Assembly (NCBI RefSeq): GCF_003148805.1
Contig: NZ_QGGX01000012.1
Coordinates: 112,672 to 176,671 of the forward strand
Direction: 5' to 3'
Source: Aminobacter sp. AP02
GTDB taxonomy: Bacteria; Pseudomonadota; Alphaproteobacteria; Rhizobiales; Rhizobiaceae
DNA length: 64,000 nucleotides
Both the position numbers and the translations under genes were made by a program. The notes below the pieces were generated by a model. It did no database searches. It saw only the letters and a list, made by a program, of their open reading frames with translations, and was not told where the DNA came from. This document shows, one piece after another, positions 54,577-63,826 of this stretch (position 1 is its first letter; each line of letters starts with the position of its first letter).

Positions 54577-57500
54577 ATGAAGACGATCCACAGCGGCATG
54601 GCCGAAGCGCCTGCCGGCACATCCGGCCAGCATCAAAGACGGTTGCGCCGGCTTGCCGGGGCACTTCTTTGCGGCACCACGCTGGCCATGTCGGCAATGT
54701 CAGCCCAGGCGGCCGAGGATTCGATCAGGATCCTGACGCTGAACACCTGGCTCGACCGCTTCAAGCCCAATCCAGCCGTGGCGGCGGACTTCTTCATCAA
54801 GGGCAACTACGACGTTCTGACCTTCCAGGAGTTCCGCGCCAACAGCACCTATGCGCGGGATTTGCCTGGTCTGATGCAGGCCGCCGGGCTCGGCACCTAC
54901 GGCACGCGCCAGGACAATGACGTGGGCGTGTTTTCGCGTCTGCCGGGTAGCTTCGGCGCGGTCACGCAAGGCGTCATCGCAACCTACGCCAAGCTCGATC
55001 CGACTGTGAGCAAGCCTGAGACGATCGTCGCCACCACGCACCTGAATTACTACGATCCCTCGACCAACCGCATCGGCCAGGCCAAGGCGCTGAACCAGTG
55101 GGCGAAGGGGCTGGGCCCGGTCATCCTGACCGGCGACTTCAACGCCGGCGACGTGTCCGAGCGCGGGCTGCATTCGATCAGCCAGCAGGAGCGACTGCTC
55201 AAAATCTACACCAAGAGCCCGACGACGCCATTTTACCTCGAATTGCTGAAGCAATACGCCAAGGACCAGGCGCAGCTCGATGCCTTCATTGCGCAGTGGA
55301 AAGGCAAACCCGCCGCGCAGATCGATGCGGCAACGGTGCCGGCTGGCCTGTTTGCCGACGAGATGTATCCGGTCGCCGGCAACCTGCCGCAGACGATGAA
55401 CATCCTGAAGAAGCAGTTCCAGCTGCTGCAACTGCCCAATGAGCGCGAGCAGTTTTCGCCGCATGCGCTCAACGACGGCTCGGTCACCTGGCCGTCGCAT
55501 GGCGAGGACGCGACCAACACCTGGGGCAGCTGGCACCGCGTCAAGATCGACCACTTCCTGGCCTCGCGGCCGTTCGGCAAATGGTGGGTGATCAATGACG
55601 ATCCGAAGGATCCGTATCTGGGCGTCATTCGCGATACCTCCTACGTCACTAATCCGGATGGCTCGAAGACCCCGCTTTCCGACCATGAGCCGGTGGCGCA
55701 CAATCTGCGCTGGGTCGGGCCGCTGTTGCAGAACTACGACGACAACGGCACGGCCAAGACGCGCGTGGTCTGGGGCAAGGATGCCTCGACCTTCACCGAG
55801 CGCGGCAAGGAGTTTGTGCTCAGCCGCAACAACATGCGCAACGACATCTATCTCGGCCAGATTTCCGACGATAACGGCATGCCGCTGCTGGCCGGCCTGA
55901 CCGACGCCGAGAAAAAGACGCTGCTCGACTGCAAGAGCACCGATGCGCGCTTCCAGCAGGCGATCCGCGACTATTGCATCGACGACCACAGCTTCATCGG
56001 CGAGATGCGGGTCGCCGATGGCGGCACCGTCGTCGTCGAGGAGGATGCGGCACTTGGCACCGAACAGGCCAAGCTCAGGCTTGATGGCGGCAGCCTCAGG
56101 ATCGCCGGCACCGACATGCATGTGTTGGGACGCAACGTCGTGCTGGAAGCAGGCGGCGGCTCGCTCGACATCGCTGACGCCGGCAATATTGTTGGCATCA
56201 ACAAGGAGATCTCGGGCGCGGGCAGCATGACCAAGCTCGGCCTTGGCGCGCTGGTGCTCGACGGTACCCACAGCTTCACCGGTGAAACCATCGTCAAGGC
56301 CGGCGCGCTTGCGGTGCAGGGATCGATCGCTTCGTCGAAGCTGACGACTGTCGGTTCCGGTGGCACGCTGGGCGGCATCGGGACGCTGGGCAATACGGTG
56401 GTTGCCTCCGGCGGCACGCTGGCACCGGGCAATTCGATCGGCACCATCAATGTTGCCGGTGACATCACCTTCGAGGCCGGCTCGGCCTACAAGGTCGAAG
56501 CCAACGCCAAGGGCGAAAGCGACAAGGTCGCGGCCACGGGCAAGGCGATGTTGAAGGGCGGATCGGTGCTGACGCTGGCGAGCGGCAACAATTATGCGCC
56601 GCAGACGAATTACAAGATCATCACCGCCGACGGTGGCGTGACCGGTTCGTTTGCCGATGTCAGCTCGAACCTTGCCTTCCTCGACCCCTCGCTTGCCTAT
56701 GGCACCAAGGACGTGACGCTGACGCTGAACCGCAACGATGTCACCTTTGCCGAAGTCGGCGTGACGCGGAACCAGAAGGCCACCGCCGCAGCGCTGGAAA
56801 GCACCGGCTTTGGCAATGCGGCTTACGCGGCTGTCGTCAATCTCGACGAAGCGGGCGCGCAGCAGGCCTTCGCGCAGCTGTCGGGCGAGGTGCATGCCTC
56901 GGCCCAGGGCACGATGATGCAGAACAGTGGCGTGCTGCTCGACGCAGCCACCAGCCGCATCGACCAGGCGTTTGGCGATGCGACTGCGGCCAGCATGCCG
57001 GTCATGGCTTATGGCGATGACGGGCTGGAACTGGCGCCTGCCGACACCGACCGCTTCGCGCTGTGGACCCGGGCCTTCGGTTCGTGGGGCAATAGCGACG
57101 GCGACGGCAACGCCATGGGCTTCGACCGCAGCACCGGCGGCCTGATCGGCGGTGCCGATGCGATGGTCGGCGACACCTGGCGTGTGGGTGTGCTCGCCGG
57201 CTACAGCCGCTCGACATTCGACGCCGCGGACGGCACTTCCAACGGCAGCAGCGACAACTACCACCTTGGCGTCAACGCCGGCACGCGGGTTGGCGCGTTC
57301 GGCCTGACCGCCGGCGCGACCTATAGCTGGCACCGTTTCGACACCGCACGTTCGGTCGCCTTCGCAGGCTTCTCCGACGCGCTATCGGCCAAGTATGACG
57401 GCGGCACGGCTCAGCTGTTCGGCGAGGCGATCTACAAGGTCGATGCTGGACGCTACGCCGTCGAGGGCTTCTCCAACCTGTCCTACGTGAACCTGCGCAC

Positions 57501-57873
57501 CGACGCCTTCACCGAGACGGGCGGGGCGGCAGCCTTGTCCAGTGCTGCGACCAGCAATGACGTGACCTTCACCACCTTTGGCGTTCGCGGCTCGACCGAT
57601 GTCGCGCTCGGTGCCGTGAATGCCACCGTGCGCGGTACGCTGGGCTGGCGCCATGCCTTCGGCGATGTCACGCCGCTGTCGTCGGTCGCCTTTGCCGGCT
57701 CGGACGGCTTCGAGGTGGCGGGCACGCCGATCGCCAGGGATGCGGCGGTGCTGGGTGCCGGTATCGACTTCGACATCGCGCCGAAGGCCAAGCTTGCCAT
57801 CAGCTACACCGGGCAGGTCAGCAACGGTGCCTCCGACCATGGCATCGACGCCAAGCTGGCGGTCAGCTTCTAG
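54577..57873 (+). CDS. autotransporter with endonuclease/exonuclease/phosphatase passenger
   Basis: A 1098-residue type V secretion protein. Residues 1-46 are an extended signal ending MSAQAAED. Residues 47-375 form an EEP-fold (DNase I-like) enzyme: ILTLNTWLDRF, LTFQEF with catalytic Glu, TTHLNYY, LTGDFNAGD (Asp187 region), RVKIDHFLASR and LSDHEPVAH, so the metal and catalytic residues look intact. A beta-helix linker follows with a passenger-associated repeat near 548-580 (GSMTKLGLGALVLDGTHSFTG). Residues 825-1098 are the beta-barrel, ending in Phe. The enzyme could be a nuclease, sphingomyelinase or inositol phosphatase. ATG 54577 follows CGGAG. Confidence 0.93.
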   Translation: MKTIHSGMAEAPAGTSGQHQRRLRRLAGALLCGTTLAMSAMSAQAAEDSIRILTLNTWLDRFKPNPAVAADFFIKGNYDVLTFQEFRANSTYARDLPGLMQAAGLGTYGTRQDNDVGVFSRLPGSFGAVTQGVIATYAKLDPTVSKPETIVATTHLNYYDPSTNRIGQAKALNQWAKGLGPVILTGDFNAGDVSERGLHSISQQERLLKIYTKSPTTPFYLELLKQYAKDQAQLDAFIAQWKGKPAAQIDAATVPAGLFADEMYPVAGNLPQTMNILKKQFQLLQLPNEREQFSPHALNDGSVTWPSHGEDATNTWGSWHRVKIDHFLASRPFGKWWVINDDPKDPYLGVIRDTSYVTNPDGSKTPLSDHEPVAHNLRWVGPLLQNYDDNGTAKTRVVWGKDASTFTERGKEFVLSRNNMRNDIYLGQISDDNGMPLLAGLTDAEKKTLLDCKSTDARFQQAIRDYCIDDHSFIGEMRVADGGTVVVEEDAALGTEQAKLRLDGGSLRIAGTDMHVLGRNVVLEAGGGSLDIADAGNIVGINKEISGAGSMTKLGLGALVLDGTHSFTGETIVKAGALAVQGSIASSKLTTVGSGGTLGGIGTLGNTVVASGGTLAPGNSIGTINVAGDITFEAGSAYKVEANAKGESDKVAATGKAMLKGGSVLTLASGNNYAPQTNYKIITADGGVTGSFADVSSNLAFLDPSLAYGTKDVTLTLNRNDVTFAEVGVTRNQKATAAALESTGFGNAAYAAVVNLDEAGAQQAFAQLSGEVHASAQGTMMQNSGVLLDAATSRIDQAFGDATAASMPVMAYGDDGLELAPADTDRFALWTRAFGSWGNSDGDGNAMGFDRSTGGLIGGADAMVGDTWRVGVLAGYSRSTFDAADGTSNGSSDNYHLGVNAGTRVGAFGLTAGATYSWHRFDTARSVAFAGFSDALSAKYDGGTAQLFGEAIYKVDAGRYAVEGFSNLSYVNLRTDAFTETGGAAALSSAATSNDVTFTTFGVRGSTDVALGAVNATVRGTLGWRHAFGDVTPLSSVAFAGSDGFEVAGTPIARDAAVLGAGIDFDIAPKAKLAISYTGQVSNGASDHGIDAKLAVSF

Positions 57874-57884
57874 GCGTCGAAGAA

Positions 57885-57918
57885 GCATCCGCGGCCTTGG
57901 GGGCGTGGCCGCGGATGC
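57885..57918 (+). terminator. stem-loop after autotransporter gene
   Basis: GCATCCGCGGCC (57885-57896) and GGCCGCGGATGC (57907-57918) form a perfect 12-bp stem 11 bp past the stop, without a T-run. A second perfect hairpin (CGCGTCGAGC with GCTCGACGCG, 57956-57979) follows before the GNAT gene. Confidence 0.6.
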
Positions 57919-58029
57919 ACTGCCTGTTGACGCGAAAGATCAACGCAAGTATTCGCGCGTCGAGCGACAGCTCGACGCGTTGGCGGACGACACGAACCGC
58001 GCCGGCACTGCCGGGTCAGACATCCCAAC

Positions 58030-58524
58030 ATGGATACCGCCATGACCGAACAGATTACTTCGGCCTCCGAGGTCTCGTTGCGCCGCATTTCTTCACAAAC
58101 TGTGTATGAAGTTTGCGAGCTCAGCGAGACCCTGACCGAAGCCCAGCGCAATAAGGTAGCCGATAACGGCACCTCGATCGCTGAGGCTCACTTCTCCGAA
58201 AATGCCTGGTTCCGCGCCGTCTATGCCGATGACACGCCGATCGGCTTCGTCATGCTGCATATCGGCTCCGACTACGACGTCATCGATTGCCCCGGCGCTT
58301 TCCTGTGGCGCTTCATGATCGCTGGTCCGTTCCAGGGCATGGGCTTCGGCCAGAAGGCGATCGCGCTTGTGGTCCGCGATCTCAAGGCGAGGGGCTTCGC
58401 CGAGCTCTTCACCAGCTACGGTCTGGGCGAGGCGAGCCCGGAAGGTTTCTACAAGCGCCTTGGTTTTGTCACGACAGGCGAGACCTATGACGACGAAGTG
58501 GAGGCCGTGCTGAAGTTCAGCTGA
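58030..58524 (+). CDS. GNAT-family N-acetyltransferase (diamine/spermidine type)
   Basis: A 164-residue acetyltransferase: VSLRRISSQTVYEVCELSETLTEAQRN, then WFRAVYADDTPIGFVMLH, LWRFMIAGPFQGMGFGQKAIALVV with the acetyl-CoA loop QGMGFG, and GEASPEGFYKRLGF. The pattern is like SpeG/BltD-type diamine acetyltransferases, but the substrate is not settled. ATG 58030 or 58042 may be the start; neither ribosome-binding site is strong. Confidence 0.9.
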   Translation: MDTAMTEQITSASEVSLRRISSQTVYEVCELSETLTEAQRNKVADNGTSIAEAHFSENAWFRAVYADDTPIGFVMLHIGSDYDVIDCPGAFLWRFMIAGPFQGMGFGQKAIALVVRDLKARGFAELFTSYGLGEASPEGFYKRLGFVTTGETYDDEVEAVLKFS

Positions 58525-58592
58525 CGGCAGGCCAAACGCGCATTGGACTTCGCGCAAAGCATGCCCATATCTTGGGATATGGAGCTTTGAGC

Positions 58593-59969
58593 GTGAAACT
58601 CGCGCGTTTGGCCCTTTTCGTTGCGGCGCTGGTCGCCGCAGCGGCCTTTACTGCCTCTTCCTCGATCGGAGAAGACAGCGGCCGGACGAAGGTGGCGTTG
58701 ACCATCGTCATCGACGGCGCCATCGGTCCGGCCAGCGCAAGGCAGTTGAAGGAAGGTCTTGCCACCGCCGCCGCACGCAACGCCGAAGTCGTCATCCTCG
58801 AGATGAACACGCCGGGCGGGCTGGTCACCTCGATGCGCGAAATGATCGCCGACATCCTTTCGTCGCCCATTCCCGTCATCGGTTATGTCGCGCCATCGGG
58901 CGGACATGCGGCGAGTGCCGGCACCTACATCCTCTACGCGACCCATGTGGCGGCGATGGCGCCGGGCACCAATCTGGGTGCTGCGACACCAGTCGAACTC
59001 GGCGGCATGCCCTCCTTGCCCGGCGGCGGCGATGACAAGGACCAGAAGAAAGCCACTCCCGACACCGACCCGATGACGGCCAAGGTGACCAATGACGCGG
59101 TTGCCCTGATCCGTTCGCTTGCCGAATTGCGCGGGCGCAACGCCGATTGGGGCGAAAAGGCTGTACGCGACGCGGCAAGCCTGTCGGCCAATGCTGCCCT
59201 GCAGGAGCATGTCATCGACCTTATCGCCCGCGACCGTGCCGACCTTTTGCAGCAGGCCAATGGCAGAACGGTCGATGTCGCGGGCAAGAAGGAGATGCTG
59301 GCGACCAGGGACCTGCCGGTCGAGGTGGTGGAGCCTGGCTGGCTGATCCGGCTTTTGTCCATCATCACCGACCCGAATGTCGCGGTCATCTTGCTGCTCG
59401 TCGGCATCTACGGCCTGGTCTTCGAGTTTTCGAGCCCCGGCATGGTGGCGCCGGGTGTCGTCGGCACCATGGCGCTGCTGTTGGGGCTCTACGCGCTCGA
59501 CCTTTTGCCGATCAACTATGCCGGGTTGGCGCTCATGCTGCTCGGTCTCGCCTTCCTGGTGATGGAGGCTTTCAATCCGACGGTGGTGCTGGGGCTCGGC
59601 GGTCTTGCGGCCTTCCTGCTGGGGGCGGCGATGCTGCTCAGGGTGCAAAGCCCCGGCTTTGAAATATCGTGGATGCTGATCGGCACCGCAGCCGCGTTGA
59701 CGCTCGGCCTTGCGCTCCTGACCGGGAGCTATGTCTGGGCGGCGCGCCACAGGCCTTCGCGTTTGGGCGCAAAGGCGATGAACGGCTTGCCGGTCGAGAT
59801 CATCGACTGGTCGGCGGGCGAGGGCCACGTCTTCGCCCAGGGCGAACGCTGGCGGGCGAGGGCGGACGAGCCGCTCGCACCTGGCGATGCCGCCGAGGTG
59901 ACCGGGATCAATGACCTTGTGCTGACGATCCGGCGCCGGAACGTTTCAAAGCCAGGAGAAATGCAATGA
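58593..59969 (+). CDS. NfeD family membrane-bound serine protease
   Basis: A 458-residue protein of the long NfeD type. Signal or anchor helix: [16 protein letters not shown]. The ClpP-class protease domain has [21 protein letters not shown] and the nucleophile Ser in [16 protein letters not shown]. Four or five transmembrane helices follow (around FVHHH-distal [15 protein letters not shown] and [18 protein letters not shown]), then a C-terminal OB-fold NfeD domain ([20 protein letters not shown]). These proteases cleave stomatin-type partners. GTG 58593 follows GGAG. It overlaps the slipin gene by 4 bp. Confidence 0.92.
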   Translation: MKLARLALFVAALVAAAAFTASSSIGEDSGRTKVALTIVIDGAIGPASARQLKEGLATAAARNAEVVILEMNTPGGLVTSMREMIADILSSPIPVIGYVAPSGGHAASAGTYILYATHVAAMAPGTNLGAATPVELGGMPSLPGGGDDKDQKKATPDTDPMTAKVTNDAVALIRSLAELRGRNADWGEKAVRDAASLSANAALQEHVIDLIARDRADLLQQANGRTVDVAGKKEMLATRDLPVEVVEPGWLIRLLSIITDPNVAVILLLVGIYGLVFEFSSPGMVAPGVVGTMALLLGLYALDLLPINYAGLALMLLGLAFLVMEAFNPTVVLGLGGLAAFLLGAAMLLRVQSPGFEISWMLIGTAAALTLGLALLTGSYVWAARHRPSRLGAKAMNGLPVEIIDWSAGEGHVFAQGERWRARADEPLAPGDAAEVTGINDLVLTIRRRNVSKPGEMQ

Positions 59970-60727
59970 TCGTCGGCTATGTCGTCTATCTGATACTCGC
60001 GCTTGTCGTGGTCGTGTTCCTGTCGGCGGCGATCCGCATCCTGAGGGAATATGAGCGCGGCGTCGTCTTCACGCTCGGCCGCTTCACCGGCATCAAGGGG
60101 CCGGGGCTGATCATCCTCATCCCCTTCGTCCAGCAGATGGTGCGGGTCGACCTGCGCGTGGTGGTGCAAGACGTGCCGCCGCAGGACGTGATCTCGCGCG
60201 ACAACGTCTCGGTGAAGGTCAATGCGGTGCTGTATTTCCGCATTGTCGATCCTGAGCGCGCAATCATCAAGGTCGAGGACTATATGGCGGCGACCAGCCA
60301 GCTGGCGCAGACCACGGTCCGTTCGGTGCTGGGCAAGCACGAACTGGACGAGATGCTGGCGGAGCGCGACAAGCTGAACGCCGCCATCCAGGAGATCCTC
60401 GACCAGCAGACCGACGCCTGGGGCATCAAGGTGACGAATGTCGAGATCAAGCATGTCGACCTCAACGAGAACATGATCCGCGCGATCGCCAAGCAGGCCG
60501 AAGCCGAGCGGCTGCGCCGCGCCAAGGTGATCAATGCCGACGGCGAGCAGCAGGCGGCGCAGAAACTGGTCGAGGCCGGCCGCATGCTGGCCAAGGAGCC
60601 GCAGGCGATGCAGCTGCGCTATTTCGAGGCGCTGCACGATATTTCGGGCGAGCGCTCATCGACCGTGGTGTTTCCGCTGCCGATCGACTTGCTCGGACTT
60701 TTCAAGCCGGCGGGCGAGGGCAAGTGA
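59966..60727 (+). CDS. slipin (SPFH/stomatin-like) protein
   Basis: A 253-residue membrane protein: N-terminal anchor [25 protein letters not shown], then the Band 7/SPFH domain [67 protein letters not shown], and a coiled coil rich in Ala/Glu/Arg ([31 protein letters not shown]). It forms microdomain scaffolds and is the usual NfeD partner; the 4-bp ATGA overlap supports coupled expression. Confidence 0.95.
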   Translation: MIVGYVVYLILALVVVVFLSAAIRILREYERGVVFTLGRFTGIKGPGLIILIPFVQQMVRVDLRVVVQDVPPQDVISRDNVSVKVNAVLYFRIVDPERAIIKVEDYMAATSQLAQTTVRSVLGKHELDEMLAERDKLNAAIQEILDQQTDAWGIKVTNVEIKHVDLNENMIRAIAKQAEAERLRRAKVINADGEQQAAQKLVEAGRMLAKEPQAMQLRYFEALHDISGERSSTVVFPLPIDLLGLFKPAGEGK

Positions 60728-61801
60728 TCAGGCTGCCTGGCGCCGGGCGATCGCCGATCCATCGGCACCAAACAGCGAAGCGCGGGCGCCGTCTATGCGA
60801 ATGCCAACTGCCTCGCCGATACGGAACGGACTGTCGGCGACAGCACTGACATTGATCAGGCCGAGCCTGGGATTGCGCACGAACACGGAGGTGTTGCCGC
60901 CGAGATATTCGCTCGCCTCGACGGTGCCGCGGCAATGGCCGCTTTCCGGTGCGACCAGGAAAAGATGTTCGGGACGCGCGCCGATCTGCACCGGAGCGGC
61001 TTCGCTTGCCAGCGGCAGTTCGATGGCGCCTTCGCCCGACAGGTCGAGCCTGCCTTCGCCGCTACGGCTGCAGGGCAGCACGTTCATCTTCGGGCTGCCG
61101 ATGAACTGGGCGACGAACAGATTGGCCGGTGTTTCGTAGAGTTCGTGCGGGGTGCCCTGCTGCATGACGCGGCCGTCTTTCAGTACGACGATGCGGTCGG
61201 CCAGCGTCATCGCCTCGACCTGGTCGTGGGTGACATAGATCATGGTGGCGCCGAGCGCGCGGTGCAGCTTGGCGATCTCGAGGCGCATGTCGACGCGCAA
61301 GGCGGCGTCCAGGTTGGAGAGTGGTTCGTCGAACAGGAAGCCGACCGGCTCGCGCACGATGGCGCGGCCGATGGCGACGCGCTGGCGCTGGCCGCCGGAC
61401 AACTCCCTGGGGTAGCGGTCGAGCAGCGGCGTGAGCTTCAGCGTGTCGGCGGCGGCATCGACTTTCGCCTTGATGCGGTCGGCGGAAAGCTTCGTCAGTT
61501 TCAGGCCAAAACCCATGTTCTGCCGCACGGTCATGTGCGGGTAAAGCGCATAGGACTGGAACACCATGGCGAGCTTGCGCTCGACCGGCGGGGCGGTGGT
61601 GACATCGCGTCCATCGATGAGCAGCTTGCCCGAGGTGGTCTGCTCGAGGCCCGCGATCATGCGCAACAGCGTGGACTTGCCGCAGCCGGACGGGCCGACG
61701 ATGACGACGAACTCACCGTCGGCGATTTCGAGGTCGAGATCCCGGATGATCTCTGACGTGCCGTATTGTTTGCCTGCCTTGCGCAGCGAAATCGTACCCA
61801 T
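60728..61801 (-). CDS. carbohydrate ABC transporter ATP-binding protein (MalK/UgpC type)
   Basis: A 357-residue ATPase that energises the adjacent sugar permeases. Walker A is VGPSGCGKSTLLRMIAG, the Q-loop MVFQSYALYPHMTV, signature ELSGGQRQRVAIGRA, Walker B VGFLFDEPLSNLD and H-loop VTHDQVEAMT. The C-terminal TOBE domain (from about residue 240) is of the MalK/UgpC regulatory type. ATG 61801 follows GGAGG. Its stop directly abuts the slipin stop. Confidence 0.95.
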   Translation of the reverse strand: MGTISLRKAGKQYGTSEIIRDLDLEIADGEFVVIVGPSGCGKSTLLRMIAGLEQTTSGKLLIDGRDVTTAPPVERKLAMVFQSYALYPHMTVRQNMGFGLKLTKLSADRIKAKVDAAADTLKLTPLLDRYPRELSGGQRQRVAIGRAIVREPVGFLFDEPLSNLDAALRVDMRLEIAKLHRALGATMIYVTHDQVEAMTLADRIVVLKDGRVMQQGTPHELYETPANLFVAQFIGSPKMNVLPCSRSGEGRLDLSGEGAIELPLASEAAPVQIGARPEHLFLVAPESGHCRGTVEASEYLGGNTSVFVRNPRLGLINVSAVADSPFRIGEAVGIRIDGARASLFGADGSAIARRQAA

Positions 61802-61876
61802 GGAAACCTCCAGACACTTTTCTTTCTGCACATCGCGCTTTTGCGAAAATCATTCCGATTTCGCGCCGATGTGCGT

Positions 61877-62698
61877 TCAACCTTTGACCGCGCCGGCTGT
61901 CATTGAGCCGCTGATCTGGCGATACATGATGAGCCCGAGCAGGACCGGCGGCAGTGCGCCGACGACCATGACGGCCGATGCAACGCCCCATTGCACGCCA
62001 CCGCCGCTGGCCGCGAAGAAGAACGAGGCACCGACGGTGATCGGCACGGCCTTCGACGTGGTCAGCATCAGGCCGAACAGGAACTCGTTCCAGGCGGTGA
62101 TGAAGCCGAAGATCAGGCTGGTTACAATGGCCGGGCGGCAGAGCGGGGCAATCACCCTGGTTAGAATCTGAAAGCGCGTGGCCCCGTCCATCAATGCCGC
62201 CTCGTCCAGCTCGCCCGGCAGGTCGCGGATGGCATTGACCAGGATGACGAGCGCCAGGGGAAGGTTGACGATGGTCAGGATCAGGCCGAGGCCGAGGCGC
62301 GTGTCGAGCAGCGCCAGCCACTGGAACATCATGTAGAGCGGGATCGCGAAGATGATGAGTGGCACGGCGCGCAGGTTGACGATGAAGGGCAAGAGCGTGC
62401 GCTCGCCGAGCCTGCCGCGGCCGATCGCATAGGCTGCGGGCAGGGCCAGCGCCACCGCCAGCAGCGTCCCGAGGGCCGCGACCGCGACGCTGTTTGCGAG
62501 ATAGAGAAAGATATTCAGTCGGTCGGAGACAGTGAACACGGTGGCGTAGTTCTCCAGCGTCGGCGCGTAGACCCAGAGACCCGGATTGGTCGAAAGTTCG
62601 CGCGCGCTTTTGAACGAGGTGACGAGCGTCACCAGGATCGGGAAGTTCATGGCAAAGGCCGCGACGGCGAAGACGAGCCAGCGAAGGGCGTTGATCAT
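61877..62698 (-). CDS. carbohydrate ABC transporter permease (MalG type)
   Basis: A 273-residue inner-membrane protein with about six helices. The EAA loop that contacts the ATPase is LDEAALMDGATRFQILTRVIAPLCRPAI. The N-terminus FAVAAFAMNFPILVTLVTSFKS and WVYAPTLENYATVF are typical of MalG-like permeases. Its ATG overlaps the upstream permease gene by 4 bp. Confidence 0.94.
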   Translation of the reverse strand: MINALRWLVFAVAAFAMNFPILVTLVTSFKSARELSTNPGLWVYAPTLENYATVFTVSDRLNIFLYLANSVAVAALGTLLAVALALPAAYAIGRGRLGERTLLPFIVNLRAVPLIIFAIPLYMMFQWLALLDTRLGLGLILTIVNLPLALVILVNAIRDLPGELDEAALMDGATRFQILTRVIAPLCRPAIVTSLIFGFITAWNEFLFGLMLTTSKAVPITVGASFFFAASGGGVQWGVASAVMVVGALPPVLLGLIMYRQISGSMTAGAVKG

Positions 62699-63582
62699 TT
62701 GACGGCTCCCTTGCGGCGGCTGGCGATATGGTTGAGCCCGTAGAGCACGGCGAAGGAGGCCACGAACAGGATCACCGAAGCGGCGACCGCCTTGCCGATG
62801 GCACCTTGCTTGAAGAAGGCCTCGTAGATGTAGATCGATAGCGAGGCGGTGGAGCCGCCGGGGCCGCTGCCGGTCAGCACATAGACATTGTCGAAGACGC
62901 GGAAGCCGTCGATGAAGCGGATGAGCAGGGCAACCACGATGGTCGGCGCCATCAGCGGAAGTTCGATGTACCACAGCTTATGCCAGCGCTTGGCGCCGTC
63001 CATGGCGGACGCCTCGACGATCTCCGAGGGGATCGCCTGATAGGCCATGTAGAACAAGAGCAGGGCAAATGGCGTCCACTGCAAGGTCTCGACGACGATG
63101 AGCGTCCAGAAGGCGGAAGTGGGGCCGAGGAACGAGAAACTCGCGCCGAACCAGGTCCACAGATAGTAGGGCACCGGGCCGGCAAACTCGTGCAGGACGA
63201 GACGGTACATCAGGCCGACAAGCGCGGGTGCCACCATCAAAGGCAGCATCAGGATCGCCATCAGCCAGCTGCGCTTTTCGATCAGCGGCGACAGGAAGAT
63301 GGCAAGGAACAGCCCGAGCGCGCATTCGAGAACGGCGGTGAGTGCGCCAAAGCGCAGCGAAAACCAGCTCGCCTGCCAGAACGCGCTGTCGTTCCACACG
63401 GCCGCGAAGTTGGACAGGCCGCTGATCCTGGGCTGGCGCAGCGTCTCGAACGACACGTCGGAGATCGAATAGATCAGGTTGACGATCGCCGGGAAGCCGA
63501 GAAACACAAGCAGGAACAGCACCAGCGGCGTGGCCAGCAATCTGAACTCGGACGAAGGGGAGCGTTGCGAAAGCGTTGTCAT
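62695..63582 (-). CDS. carbohydrate ABC transporter permease (MalF/UgpA type)
   Basis: A 295-residue inner-membrane protein with about six helices. The EAA loop is EIVEASAMDGAKRWHKLWYIELPLMAPTI. It begins LLATPLVLFLLVFLGFPAIVNLIYSISDVSF and has GLSNFAAVWNDSAFWQA, typical of MalF/UgpA relatives. ATG 63582 is used; a TTG at 63585 is one codon upstream. The ribosome-binding site is weak. Confidence 0.94.
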   Translation of the reverse strand: MTTLSQRSPSSEFRLLATPLVLFLLVFLGFPAIVNLIYSISDVSFETLRQPRISGLSNFAAVWNDSAFWQASWFSLRFGALTAVLECALGLFLAIFLSPLIEKRSWLMAILMLPLMVAPALVGLMYRLVLHEFAGPVPYYLWTWFGASFSFLGPTSAFWTLIVVETLQWTPFALLLFYMAYQAIPSEIVEASAMDGAKRWHKLWYIELPLMAPTIVVALLIRFIDGFRVFDNVYVLTGSGPGGSTASLSIYIYEAFFKQGAIGKAVAASVILFVASFAVLYGLNHIASRRKGAVK

Positions 63583-63676
63583 CAAAGGATCTAAGGCTGG
63601 CTTTCCAGTGGAAGCAATGGTGGCTGCCGAACCCCGGCAACAGTGTCGCCGTCATCGCGGCATACGGGCGACAGGC

Positions 63677-63779
63677 TCAGGACTCAGCACCTCCGACCCG
63701 CGCGAGCGGCGAAAAGTGTGCCAGGATCGCCTTTTCGACATGCTGGGGCATGAAGGCGCGGGGAGGTGCTGAATCCTGA
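63677..63779. repeat. 103-bp inverted-repeat element, cloverleaf-like
   Basis: TCAGGACTCAGCACCTCC (63677-63694) and the matching right arm (63762-63779) pair at 17 of 18 positions. Between them lie three small hairpins: CCGC-GCGA-GCGG (63698-63709), CGAAAAG/CTTTTCG (63710-63737) and CATGC-TGGG-GCATG (63739-63752). It sits in the 244-bp gap between the sugar-binding protein gene and the permease genes. It may be a MITE-like repeat or a structured mRNA segment that separates high binding-protein from low permease expression. Confidence 0.6.
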
Positions 63780-63826
63780 ACCTGCTACATGGCCGATGGC
63801 GGCTGGAGCCACCACCGGCCAAGCAA

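Noticed and set aside
54700..57333. 877-codon open frame antisense to the autotransporter gene
   Set aside because: It mirrors the GC-rich codon pattern of the plus-strand gene, has no ribosome-binding site or family features, and the plus strand has clear EEP and barrel domains.
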